A DNA stretch of 10,263 nucleotides. Origin: DASUUI01 sp964577965 (lineage in GTDB: Bacteria; Gemmatimonadota; Gemmatimonadetes; Gemmatimonadales; Gemmatimonadaceae). The stretch's first letter is position 1. Each line of letters begins with the position of its first letter. Below the pieces are notes generated by a model. The model was not told where the DNA came from and did no database searches. It was given only the letters and a program-made list of their open reading frames with translations. Below are positions 1 through 7,879 of the stretch, one piece after another. A program made the translations under genes and the position numbers. The stretch lies in contig CAZOAT010000086.1 in assembly GCA_964577965.1 (NCBI GenBank), positions 1 to 10,263 of the forward strand, in the 5' to 3' direction.

Positions 1-918
1 CATCAGGCCGTGACCGGCCGTGGCGGGCTGGCTCATGCCGCGTCGCGCAGCGTCCAGTTCAATCTGACAGAAAAGGGGATGGACTTTCTTGGCTACAAGA
101 CGCTCCGGTCCCTGCTTGGCTCACTCGGTAAGTCGAGCTTCGGGGCGCATGACACACCGTATCTCGCCACGGGGGTGGAGGCCGATGCGGCCACCAAGCC
201 CTACGAGTTCGGTGACGTATTGAACCTGGACGTGAACGAGACGCTCCAGCGCACGCTCACCAGAACCGGTTCGCTCGACGTGCCGCTCGACATCGACTAC
301 GCCGATCTGGCAGTGCGCCAGTCGGAGTACCGGTCATCCTGCGCCACGGTGCTGATGCTGGATACCTCCCATTCAATGATCCTGTACGGAGAGGACCGCT
401 TCACCCCGGCGAAGAAGGTGGCCCTGGCGCTCACCCATCTGATCCGTACCCAGTTCCCCGGCGACTCCCTGCGCGTGGTCCTGTTCCATGATTCGGCCGA
501 GGAGATACCGCTCGCCGCGCTGGCACGCGCTCAGGTCGGCCCGTATCACACCAACACGGCCGAAGGGCTCAAGCTGGCGCGTCGGATCCTGCTGGGGCAG
601 AAGAAGGACATGCGCCAGATAGTCATGATCACCGATGGCAAGCCGAGCGCACTCACCATGCCGGGCGGGCAGATCTACAAGAACTCCATGGGGCTCGACT
701 CCACGGTGATCGCCACAACTCTCCGCGAAGTAGCAAACTGCCGCCGCTCGGGTATCATGATCAATACCTTTATGCTGGCCCGGGACCGCGCCCTCGTGGA
801 GTTCGTCAAGCGCGTCTCTGAGATCAGCCGCGGCAAGGCGTACTTCACGAACACGATGACGCTTGGCCAGTTCATTCTGATGGACTTCCTTCGACGGAAG
901 ACCCGGACAGTTTCCTAA
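1..918 (+). CDS. VWA domain protein, 5'-truncated by window edge
   Basis: The reading frame is open from base 1 (a GTG at 10 is in frame but probably internal), so the N-terminus lies outside the window and 305 residues are visible. Counting codons from base 1, a von Willebrand factor A fold starts near codon 114. It has a complete MIDAS metal site: DTSHS at codons 121-125, a Thr in TNTAEG near 186, and the Asp of ITDGKP at 212. The segment before it (LTEKGMDFLGYKTLR, then LLGSLGKSSFG) and the C-terminal tail (SRGKAYF, LGQFILMDFL) resemble the VWA partners of MoxR or Mg-chelatase-like AAA+ ATPases. In that family the VWA protein binds a client through a divalent cation while the ATPase remodels it. 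No signal peptide or membrane segment is visible, so it is probably cytoplasmic. The stop is 15 nt before the M16 peptidase start, suggesting co-transcription. The partner ATPase, if present, would be upstream; that is inference. The exact substrate is unknown. Confidence 0.9.
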   Translation, partial: HQAVTGRGGLAHAASRSVQFNLTEKGMDFLGYKTLRSLLGSLGKSSFGAHDTPYLATGVEADAATKPYEFGDVLNLDVNETLQRTLTRTGSLDVPLDIDYADLAVRQSEYRSSCATVLMLDTSHSMILYGEDRFTPAKKVALALTHLIRTQFPGDSLRVVLFHDSAEEIPLAALARAQVGPYHTNTAEGLKLARRILLGQKKDMRQIVMITDGKPSALTMPGGQIYKNSMGLDSTVIATTLREVANCRRSGIMINTFMLARDRALVEFVKRVSEISRGKAYFTNTMTLGQFILMDFLRRKTRTVS

Positions 919-920
919 CA

Positions 921-925
921 AAGGA
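921..925 (+). promoter_or_regulatory. Ribosome binding site of M16 peptidase
   Basis: AAGGA lies 8 nt before the ATG at 934, in the short gap after the VWA stop codon. It supports the chosen start and independent ribosome loading within a shared transcript. Confidence 0.7.
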
Positions 926-933
926 CCAATTAC

Positions 934-3873
934 ATGCATCGCAAACTGCGTTTCCTGCTCGCGGCACCCATTCTCGTCGCCGCCAGTGCGGCCGCACAGG
1001 CCCCCGCCAGCGCGCCGGCTACGTCACGCGACATCCTGCCACTTCCCGTAACAGAGCGGACACTCGCCAACGGGCTCAAGGTGATCGTCGTGCCGACGGG
1101 CTTCCCGAACATCGTCTCGCTGCAGATTCCGGTGCAGACCGGCTCACGCAACGAGATCGAGCCGGGCAAGTCCGGTTTCGCTCACTTCTTCGAGCACATG
1201 ATGTTCCGCGGGACCGAGCAGTACCCGCCGGACGAGTACAACCAGATACTGACCCGGGCCGGTGCACGGCAGAACGCGTACACCAGTGACGACCTCACGA
1301 ACTATCACATGACGTTCGCGAAGGAAGACCTGGACGTCATGCTGAAGATCGAGGCGGACCGGTTTCAGAACCTGAAGTACTCGGAGGACGTGTTCAAGAC
1401 CGAGGCTCGGGCCGTGCTCGGCGAGTACAACAAGAACAGCGCGGCTCCAACCTCGAAGCTGTTCGAGGCGATGCGCAAGGCAGCGTTCTCGACACATACC
1501 TACGGGCACACCACGATGGGGTTCATCGAAGACATCGAGGACATGCCCAACCAGTTCGAGTACTCGAAGGTGTTCTTCGACAGGTGGTACCGACCCGAGT
1601 ACACCACGATCGTCGTGGCGGGTGACGTGACCGCGGACGAGGTGCTGCCGATGGTGGAGAAGTACTGGGGCGGCTGGCAGCGCGGTTCCTATACGGCTGA
1701 GATCCCCCGCGAGCCGGAACCAACCGGCCCGAAGTACACCCATGTGCCGTGGAGCAGCGCCACGCTCCCGCTTCTGCGAGTCGGGTTCCGCGGACCAGGT
1801 TTCTCCACCACGAGCACCGACCAGGTAGCGCTCTCGATGTTGTCGTCGCTGTACTTCGGCTCCACTTCGGATCTCTACAAGCAGCTCGTACAGCAGGAGC
1901 AGAAGGTCGATCAGCTCGGCGGCGGAATCGCCCTGAGCATCGATCCCAACCTCTTCTCCATCGGCGCACGGGTGAAGAAGCTCGACGACGCGGTTTACGT
2001 CCGCGACGAGATTCTCCGCACTATCGCCCGCGCCCGCACGGAGCTGGTAGATGCACAGCTCCTGGCCGACGCCAAGTCAAACCTCCGATACTCCTTCGTC
2101 CGCTCGATGGACAACACCGAATCGATCGCCTCCACGCTGGCGCGATATGTTCACTACGAGCGGTCGTTCGCAACGCTGAACCAGGTATACGCGCTGTTCG
2201 ACGCCCTGACGCCTGAGGACCTGCGGAACGCCGCACAGCGGTACTTCACGGACGCCGGAATGGTCGTTGCCACGGTTTCACACGAGCAGATGCCTGCGGC
2301 GATGGCGACGCTGCCGGCGATCTCCTCATTCGCTGCGGCGACCCCGTCGGGCGGCGCGGCACTATCGAACGGCAATGGCGCCGGTAACTCGGCGAGTACA
2401 GCAGGCATCGGGGCTGTCTCCCGGATCAGCGCCGGGCGCACCCCAGCCGACGTCGAGATCATGCGGCTGCAGTCACCGCTTCCGCAGCTCAACGTCAAGC
2501 TGCTCTTCGATGCCGGCTCTTCCAACGACCCGGCCGGCAAGGAAGGACTCGCCGCCCTGAGTGCCGCAATGATCGCCGATGCAGGCTCGCGCCAGCATAC
2601 CACGTCAGAGATCACGCGCGCGCTGTACCCCATGGCGGGCGGATTTTCCGGGCAGGTGGACAAGGAGATGACGACGTTTACAGCTTCTGTTCACCGGGAG
2701 AACTGGGAGCGTTACGCCGATATAGCGCTTCGCCAGCTCACCGAGCCGGGATTCAGGGAGGAGGATTTCAACCGCCTCAAGGCCCGCCAGCTCAACTCGC
2801 TGACGAGCGATCTGCGCAGCAACAATGAAGAGGAGCTCGGCAAGGAGCGGCTGCAGGTCAACGTTTTCCAGGGAACTCCATACGGGCACCCGGTGCTGGG
2901 TACGGCCGCCGGAATCCAGGCGATCACGCTGGATGACGTCCGCGCTTTCGTGGCGCGCGCGTACACCCAGGGCAACGTGCGCGTCGCCATCGGCGGGGAC
3001 GCACCCGACGTCGTCGTAACGGATATCCGAGCCGTGGTGGGATCCCTGCCTGCGGGAGCGACCAGCACACCTGTGGAGATCGCTGGCCGGAAGCCGCAGG
3101 GACGCGAGGTTGAGATCATCAAGAAGGACACGCGGGCCACGGCCATCTCCTTCGGTCACCCGATTGCCGTCACACGTTCACACCCGGACTTCCCTGCCCT
3201 GTGGCTCGCCCGCGCGTGGCTGGGCGAGCACCGCTCCATGCTCTCGCATCTCTACCAGCGGATCCGCGAGGTCCGCGGAATGAATTACGGCAACTACGCC
3301 TACATCGAGGCGTTCCCTGGCGGCATGTTCCAGTTCTTCCCGAGCCCGAACATCGCCCGCCGCGCACAGCTGTTCGAGATCTGGATCCGCCCGGTGCCTC
3401 CCGAGCAGGCGCACATGGCACTCAGGATCGCGGTGCACGAGATGGAAAAGCTGGTAGCGAACGGCCTCACGCAGCAGCAGTTCGAGGACACCCGCGACTA
3501 CCTGATGAAGAACGTCTTCGTGATGACGTCCACTCAGAACCAGCAGGTCGGCTACGCCCTCGACTCCCAGTGGTACGGGATCGGTGAGTTCACCAGCTAC
3601 ATGCGGGACCACATCTCCAGGCTGACTCTGGAGGACGTGAACCGCGCGATCCGCACACACCTGGATCCGCAGAACCTCTCGGTTGTCATGATCACCGATG
3701 ACGCCGAAGGCCTCAGGCAGGCGCTCGTGAGTGATGCTCCCTCACCGATCAACTACGACTCGCCCAAACCGCCAGCCGTCGTTGAGGAGGATAAGGTGCT
3801 GATGGTCAAGCCGCTGGCGATTTCCGCAGACAAGGTGCGGATCACTCCGGTGGAAGACGTGTTCGCGCAGTAG
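934..3873 (+). CDS. Exported two-domain M16 zinc metallopeptidase
   Basis: A 979-residue insulinase/pitrilysin-family (M16) endopeptidase. A Sec signal peptide covers about residues 1-23 (basic n-region HRKLR, hydrophobic core, AQA cleavage site), so it should act in the periplasm. The N-terminal M16 domain (about 35-250) carries the inverted zinc motif HFFEH at 84-88: His84 and His88 bind zinc and Glu87 is the catalytic base. The third ligand is Glu164 in LGEYNKN, 76 residues after His88, with the supporting Glu157. A second M16 unit follows to about 460. A Ala/Gly/Ser/Asn-rich linker (about 465-500) joins it to the C-terminal half, which lacks HxxEH but keeps the M16 C-type segment LYQRIREVRGMNYGNYAY (773-790). 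This active-plus-inactive arrangement in one chain forms the closed peptide-degrading chamber of M16 enzymes. The family cleaves peptides and small unfolded proteins. It starts 15 nt after the VWA gene with a good SD. All catalytic residues are intact; the natural substrate cannot be read from sequence. Confidence 0.95.
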   Translation: MHRKLRFLLAAPILVAASAAAQAPASAPATSRDILPLPVTERTLANGLKVIVVPTGFPNIVSLQIPVQTGSRNEIEPGKSGFAHFFEHMMFRGTEQYPPDEYNQILTRAGARQNAYTSDDLTNYHMTFAKEDLDVMLKIEADRFQNLKYSEDVFKTEARAVLGEYNKNSAAPTSKLFEAMRKAAFSTHTYGHTTMGFIEDIEDMPNQFEYSKVFFDRWYRPEYTTIVVAGDVTADEVLPMVEKYWGGWQRGSYTAEIPREPEPTGPKYTHVPWSSATLPLLRVGFRGPGFSTTSTDQVALSMLSSLYFGSTSDLYKQLVQQEQKVDQLGGGIALSIDPNLFSIGARVKKLDDAVYVRDEILRTIARARTELVDAQLLADAKSNLRYSFVRSMDNTESIASTLARYVHYERSFATLNQVYALFDALTPEDLRNAAQRYFTDAGMVVATVSHEQMPAAMATLPAISSFAAATPSGGAALSNGNGAGNSASTAGIGAVSRISAGRTPADVEIMRLQSPLPQLNVKLLFDAGSSNDPAGKEGLAALSAAMIADAGSRQHTTSEITRALYPMAGGFSGQVDKEMTTFTASVHRENWERYADIALRQLTEPGFREEDFNRLKARQLNSLTSDLRSNNEEELGKERLQVNVFQGTPYGHPVLGTAAGIQAITLDDVRAFVARAYTQGNVRVAIGGDAPDVVVTDIRAVVGSLPAGATSTPVEIAGRKPQGREVEIIKKDTRATAISFGHPIAVTRSHPDFPALWLARAWLGEHRSMLSHLYQRIREVRGMNYGNYAYIEAFPGGMFQFFPSPNIARRAQLFEIWIRPVPPEQAHMALRIAVHEMEKLVANGLTQQQFEDTRDYLMKNVFVMTSTQNQQVGYALDSQWYGIGEFTSYMRDHISRLTLEDVNRAIRTHLDPQNLSVVMITDDAEGLRQALVSDAPSPINYDSPKPPAVVEEDKVLMVKPLAISADKVRITPVEDVFAQ

Positions 3874-3889
3874 GCAGGGGGCGGGTCAC

Positions 3890-3914
3890 GCCGGCGAACG
3901 AACTGTTCGCCGGC
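3890..3914. terminator. Hairpin 1 in convergent gap
   Basis: A perfect 10-bp stem (3890-3899 with 3905-3914; CCGGCGAAC/GTTCGCCGG plus a closing G-C) with a 5-nt loop starts 17 nt after the M16 stop. No T run follows on either strand, so it is a terminator-like hairpin rather than a textbook intrinsic terminator. Being symmetric, it could act on transcripts from either side. Confidence 0.5.
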
Positions 3915-3928
3915 TGCGGGATCTGAAC

Positions 3929-3960
3929 GGGGCGGAGGCCGCGGAGCGGCCTCGTCGCCC
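3929..3960. terminator. Hairpin 2 in convergent gap
   Basis: A 7-bp stem AGGCCGC/GCGGCCT (3936-3942 with 3946-3952, 3-nt loop) is extended across a small internal loop by GGGCG/CGCCC (3930-3934 with 3956-3960). No T run follows. It lies between the convergent M16 peptidase and citrate synthase genes and probably helps stop transcription from one or both. Confidence 0.45.
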
Positions 3961-3974
3961 TGACAGCTTTCCGC

Positions 3975-4000
3975 CAGCAGCTCGTCGCTGCTGTTATTGT
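3975..4000 (+). terminator. Hairpin 3 plus T-rich tail, abutting gltA stop
   Basis: A 7-bp stem CAGCAGC/GCTGCTG (3975-3981 with 3987-3993, 5-nt loop) is followed on the plus strand by TTATTGT. It is therefore the best intrinsic-terminator candidate for transcripts coming from the M16 gene. Its right arm ends at the base next to the citrate synthase stop codon (3994-3996, minus strand), so a transcript reading gltA also meets it immediately, but with no T tail in that direction. Confidence 0.45.
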
Positions 4001-5385
4001 CTCAGCGCGTCCTTCTTCCCACGTGGCGGAACCTTGTGGCCGTGCTCCAGCGACGCCTTGTACGGTCGCTCCCCGGGGCCCGTGTAGATCTGCCGGGGGC
4101 GGGCGATCTTCTGCTCCTTGTCCATCAGCATCTCTTCCCACTGCGCCAGCCAGCCAGCGGTGCGCGCGATGGCGAACAGCACCGTGAAGAAATCCGTTGG
4201 GAACGCCATCGCCCGGTAGATCAGGCCGGTGTAGAAATCGACGTTCGGATACAGTTTCCGCTCGACGAAGTACGGATCCGACAGCGCGATCCGCTCCAGC
4301 TCGAGTGCGATCTCCATGTCCTTGTCCACCCCCACCTGCTGCAGAACGTCGTCGGCCAGGGCCTTCACGATCTTAGCGCGCGGGTCGTAGCTCTTGTACA
4401 CGCGGTGACCGAATCCCATGAGCCGCTGGCCCTTGCCGCCCTTCACGCCTTCGATGAACTCCGGCACGTGCTTCGGATCGCCGATCTGGCCGATCATCCG
4501 CAGCACAGCCTCGTTCGCCCCGCCGTGGAGCGGGCCGAACAGCGCGGCGATCCCGGCGCTGACCGCGGAGAACGGATCAACGTGCGACGAGCCGACCGCG
4601 CGTACTGCGCTCGTCGAGCAGTTCTGCTCGTGATCGGCGTGGAGGATCAGCAGGATCTCGAGCGCCCGGACGAAGGTCGGGTTTGCCTCGTATCTCGGCT
4701 CGCTCATCCGTGCGACCATCGAGAGAAAATTCTCGACGTACGACAGCGAGTTGTCCGGATACACGAAGGGCAGCCCTTTGACGTGGCGGTAGGAGAACGC
4801 CGCTATGGTCGGGACCTTCGCCAGCAGCCGCACGATGGAGATATTCCGCTGCTCGGGATCGAAGATGTTGCGCGACTCGGGGTAGAACGAAGCGAGTGCC
4901 GCCACGGCGCTGTTGAGCATCGCCATCGGGTGGGCATCATACCTGAACCCCTCGAGAAACTTGCGGATGTTCTCGTGCACGTACGTGTGGTACGTGATCT
5001 CGCGCACGAACTCGTCGTACTGCTCCTGATCCGGGAGTTCTCCATGCCGCAGCAACCAGGCGACTTCGAGGAACGTGGCTCCCTCAGCAAGCTGCTCGAT
5101 CGGATAACCGCGGTATCGCAGGATGCCGCGGTCTCCGTCGATATACGTGATGGCGCTGCGGCAGGACGCCGTATTCAGAAATGCCGGGTCGTAGCTGAGC
5201 AGCCCCATCGAATCTTCAGTCCCGCCGGGAATCGCGCGAAGATCGGAGGCACGGATGGCACCATCGGAGATCGGGAGTGAGTAGTTCCCGCCATCACGCG
5301 AATCCGTTACGTCCAGCTTTCCCTCAGGGGGGACGGCTGCCTTTCCGGCACCGGCGGGCGCGTCAATCGTACCAGTCTTGGGCAT
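3994..5385 (-). CDS. gltA: Citrate synthase (type II-like)
   Basis: Catalyses condensation of oxaloacetate and acetyl-CoA to citrate, the entry step of the TCA cycle, in the cytoplasm. With the ATG at 5385 the protein has 463 residues. The catalytic triad is intact: His252 in LHADHEQN, His287 in GPLHGGANEA and Asp383 in NVDFYTG. Arg328 in GFGHRVYK and the ARPRQIYTG block near 428-436 are also family signatures. The N-terminal region (SCRSAITYIDGDRGILRYRG, about 74-93, with the flanking DGG and LPI segments) matches the long bacterial hexameric form rather than the shorter type I form. The first 30 or so residues are an Ala/Gly/Pro-rich extension compared with the usual 425-435 residue enzymes. 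The frame stays open upstream to 5601, but those codons look non-coding. Only a weak GAG lies 7 nt before the chosen ATG, so the start is less certain than the identity. It is transcribed alone, convergent with M16 and divergent from the peptidase at 5651. Confidence 0.97.
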   Translation of the reverse strand: MPKTGTIDAPAGAGKAAVPPEGKLDVTDSRDGGNYSLPISDGAIRASDLRAIPGGTEDSMGLLSYDPAFLNTASCRSAITYIDGDRGILRYRGYPIEQLAEGATFLEVAWLLRHGELPDQEQYDEFVREITYHTYVHENIRKFLEGFRYDAHPMAMLNSAVAALASFYPESRNIFDPEQRNISIVRLLAKVPTIAAFSYRHVKGLPFVYPDNSLSYVENFLSMVARMSEPRYEANPTFVRALEILLILHADHEQNCSTSAVRAVGSSHVDPFSAVSAGIAALFGPLHGGANEAVLRMIGQIGDPKHVPEFIEGVKGGKGQRLMGFGHRVYKSYDPRAKIVKALADDVLQQVGVDKDMEIALELERIALSDPYFVERKLYPNVDFYTGLIYRAMAFPTDFFTVLFAIARTAGWLAQWEEMLMDKEQKIARPRQIYTGPGERPYKASLEHGHKVPPRGKKDALRQ

Positions 5386-5650
5386 GCGAAAGCTCGTTTG
5401 AAGTGCGTGGCTGAAAGTTATCACGACCACATCATCCGTGCCGGAGGGAGCGGGATGTCGGAGGTGGCCTCGAAACCAGACCGGCCGCAGCGGCGTTATA
5501 GTGAAACGGCCCGGCGACCGCTCTGCTCGTGCCGCGTGGGACTCCCGCCACGCTAACGGGTAGAACGGCTGACCCGTCCTGCCGGGCGTCCGCAGGCGCA
5601 CGATGCGACCTTTTGCCGATTTCCGGCCCCGTCATAGGTTCAACCGTCAA
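5386..5650. promoter_or_regulatory. Divergent intergenic region, gltA / prolyl oligopeptidase
   Basis: This 265-nt gap must hold the promoters for both flanking genes. The clearest AT-rich spot is GTTATAGT at 5495-5502. On the plus strand it gives TATAGT (5497-5502) and on the minus strand TATAAC (5500-5495), each one mismatch from the sigma-70 -10 consensus. I found no convincing TTGACA-like -35 at 16-18 nt spacing on either side. Start sites predicted from it would leave leaders of roughly 140 nt (peptidase) and 100 nt (gltA). A second possible minus-strand -10 is GATAAC within 5416-5424. No protein-coding signal is evident. Confidence 0.3.
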
Positions 5651-7879
5651 ATGAGCCCCATGCTGTCACGTTGCACGCTTGCCTCCTTCGCAGCGCTCGC
5701 TGTCGCGCTCCCCGCTTCAGCTCAACAGCTGCGCTATCCGGATACCCGGAAGACAGATCAGATCGACGTGTATCACGGCGTCACCGTCGCGGATCCCTAC
5801 CGCTGGCTGGAGGAAACCGGATCACCAGAGACCCGGCAGTGGATTGCGGCGCAGAATGCCGTGACGAATGCGTATCTGGCCGGTATTCCGGAGCGCGAAG
5901 CAATACGGACCCGACTGGCTGAGTTGTGGAACTACCCGAGACACGGCGTGCCCCGCAAAGAGGGGAACCGCTACTTCTATACCGAGAACACCGGTCTGCA
6001 GAACCAATCCGTGCTGTACGTGCAGGCAGGACTGCAGGCACCCCCACGGGTGCTGCTCGACCCGAATCTCCTCTCCGCCGACGGAACCGAGTCGCTCGTG
6101 GAGTGGGCTCCTTCCCCCAACGGACAGGCACTCGCGTACGCAATATCGAGCGGCGGATCGGACTGGCGCGAGGTGAGGGTTCGCGACGTCGCCTCACGCC
6201 GGGATCTGGCCGACACGGTGCGCTGGGTGAAGTTCTCGAGCATCTCGTGGACACGGGACAATCGCGGTTTCTTCTATTCGCGGTACGAGCCGGATTCAGG
6301 CGACGCGTTGACGCGGGTGGTCCGGAATCACCGGCTGTACTATCACAGAGTCGGCACTCCACAGTCGCGGGACGAGCTGATCTTCGAGCGCGCAGACAAA
6401 CCGGACTGGCTGGTGATCGGCAACGTCAGCCCCGACGGGCAGTATCTCGTGATGCACATCTACGAAGGCACCGAGCGGTCGAACCGCGTTTACCTGATCG
6501 ATCTGGGGAACCCCCGCCGACCTCTCCTCAACAACCCGGTCGTCCGGCTGCTGGACCGAGCCGACGCTGAATACACCGTCGTCGGGAACGTCGGGCCGGT
6601 GGTCGTTGTGCGCACTGACAGGGACGCGCCGCGGAAGCGAATTGTCGGCATAGACCTCAACATCCCGCGCGAGAGCGCGTGGACGACGCTGGTTCCTCAG
6701 GGATCGGAGGCCATTGAGAGTGCGGCACTCATCGGAGGCCACCTGGTGGTCACCGTGCTGCAGGATGCACGCTCGAATGTACGGATCTACGCGCCGACAC
6801 GGGATCTTGCACCGGATCCGCGCCGCGCACCCTCCCCCCCGCTGCGGGCGACCGAGCCGATCATGACCGGTTCGTCCTTCCGGCTCGCGCGCGAGCTGGA
6901 GCTTCCCACGATGGGAACCGTCTTCACCGTGAGCGGGGATCCGGACGATCCGGAGATGTTCTACGACTTCACTTCCTTCCTGTATCCACGCACGATCTTC
7001 CGCTACGACCTGCGGCGCGGTGAAGGAGCGATGTTCCGCACCCCCGAGCTCCGCTTCGACCCGTCACTGTACGAAACGACGCAGGTCTTCTTCACCAGCG
7101 GGGACGGTACGCGTATCCCGATGTTCATCACCGCCAGGAAGGGCATCGCTCTCGACGGCACCAACCCGACTCTGCTGTATGGTTACGGTGGATTCGGCGT
7201 CTCCGAGCTGCCGTCCTTCTCGATACGGAACCTCGCATGGCTGGAGATGGGTGGGGTGTATGCGCTCCCCAACATCCGGGGCGGCGGTGAGTACGGCCGC
7301 CACTGGCACGAGGCGGCTCGTTTCGACAAGCGGCAGAACGCGTTCGACGACTTCATCGCCGCGGCCGAGTACCTGGTGTCCGAGCGGTATACATCGCCCG
7401 AGAAGCTGGCCGTAACCGGCGGGTCCAACGGAGGACTGCTGGTCGGAGTCGTGGTGAACCAGCGGCCGGACCTCTTCGGCGCCTCGATTCCCGTAGTGGG
7501 TGTGATGGACATGTTGCGGTTTCACAAATTCACGATCGGTGGCGCCTGGGTGTCGGACTACGGATCGCCGGATGATCCCGAACAGTTCCGTGCGCTGCAC
7601 GCATACTCACCACTGCACAACATCCGCGCCGGCGGGCGCTATCCGGCGACGCTTGTGATCACCGCCGATCACGACGACAGGGTAGTGCCCGGGCATTCAT
7701 TCAAGTACGCTGCTGCACTGCAGGCCGCTCAGGCAGGGGCTGCGCCTGTACTCATCCGCATCGAGACCCGGGCAGGACATGGTGCGGGCACACCGACCAT
7801 GAAGCTCATCGAGGAGTCCACAGACAGGCTGTCCTTTCTTGTACGGGAGCTGGGCATGCAACCATCTCTGGTGCGTTGA
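5651..7879 (+). CDS. Exported S9A prolyl oligopeptidase
   Basis: A serine peptidase of the prolyl oligopeptidase family, which cleaves short peptides after proline. The start at 5651 gives 742 residues. The N-terminus (MSPMLSRCTLASF, then a hydrophobic core ending in ASA before QQ) is a signal peptide, so the enzyme should be periplasmic. The conserved entry motif YHGVTVADPYRWLE lies at about 41-54. A seven-bladed beta-propeller follows to about residue 420, then the alpha/beta-hydrolase domain. The catalytic triad is complete: Ser592 in GGSNGG, Asp675 in ADHDDRV and His710 in AGHGAG. NIRGGGEYG (542-550) is the usual oxyanion/active-site region. Size matches exported bacterial members (about 700-750). 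The start is uncertain: the ATG at 5603 is in frame and has AGG 6 nt upstream, but would give an unusually long n-region; ATG 5651 has only a weak TAGGT 11 nt upstream, and ATG 5660 is also possible. The stop overlaps the next gene by 4 nt, so the two are translationally coupled. Confidence 0.95.
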   Translation: MSPMLSRCTLASFAALAVALPASAQQLRYPDTRKTDQIDVYHGVTVADPYRWLEETGSPETRQWIAAQNAVTNAYLAGIPEREAIRTRLAELWNYPRHGVPRKEGNRYFYTENTGLQNQSVLYVQAGLQAPPRVLLDPNLLSADGTESLVEWAPSPNGQALAYAISSGGSDWREVRVRDVASRRDLADTVRWVKFSSISWTRDNRGFFYSRYEPDSGDALTRVVRNHRLYYHRVGTPQSRDELIFERADKPDWLVIGNVSPDGQYLVMHIYEGTERSNRVYLIDLGNPRRPLLNNPVVRLLDRADAEYTVVGNVGPVVVVRTDRDAPRKRIVGIDLNIPRESAWTTLVPQGSEAIESAALIGGHLVVTVLQDARSNVRIYAPTRDLAPDPRRAPSPPLRATEPIMTGSSFRLARELELPTMGTVFTVSGDPDDPEMFYDFTSFLYPRTIFRYDLRRGEGAMFRTPELRFDPSLYETTQVFFTSGDGTRIPMFITARKGIALDGTNPTLLYGYGGFGVSELPSFSIRNLAWLEMGGVYALPNIRGGGEYGRHWHEAARFDKRQNAFDDFIAAAEYLVSERYTSPEKLAVTGGSNGGLLVGVVVNQRPDLFGASIPVVGVMDMLRFHKFTIGGAWVSDYGSPDDPEQFRALHAYSPLHNIRAGGRYPATLVITADHDDRVVPGHSFKYAAALQAAQAGAAPVLIRIETRAGHGAGTPTMKLIEESTDRLSFLVRELGMQPSLVR

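Noticed and set aside
934..3873. Possibility that the M16 gene is a fusion of two separate genes or frameshifted
   Set aside because: Full-length two-half M16 proteins of about 900-1000 residues are normal, and the frame is continuous; the low-complexity linker at about 465-500 is a usual feature.
3997..5280. A 427-codon open frame on the plus strand opposite gltA
   Set aside because: It is antisense to an unmistakable citrate synthase with all catalytic residues. Its translation is rich in Arg, Val, His and Asp with no motif, which is the usual GC-rich mirror frame.
5386..5601. Upstream extension of gltA to 535 codons
   Set aside because: The extra 72 codons run across the divergent promoter region, have no citrate synthase similarity and read as Arg/Pro-rich non-coding translation.
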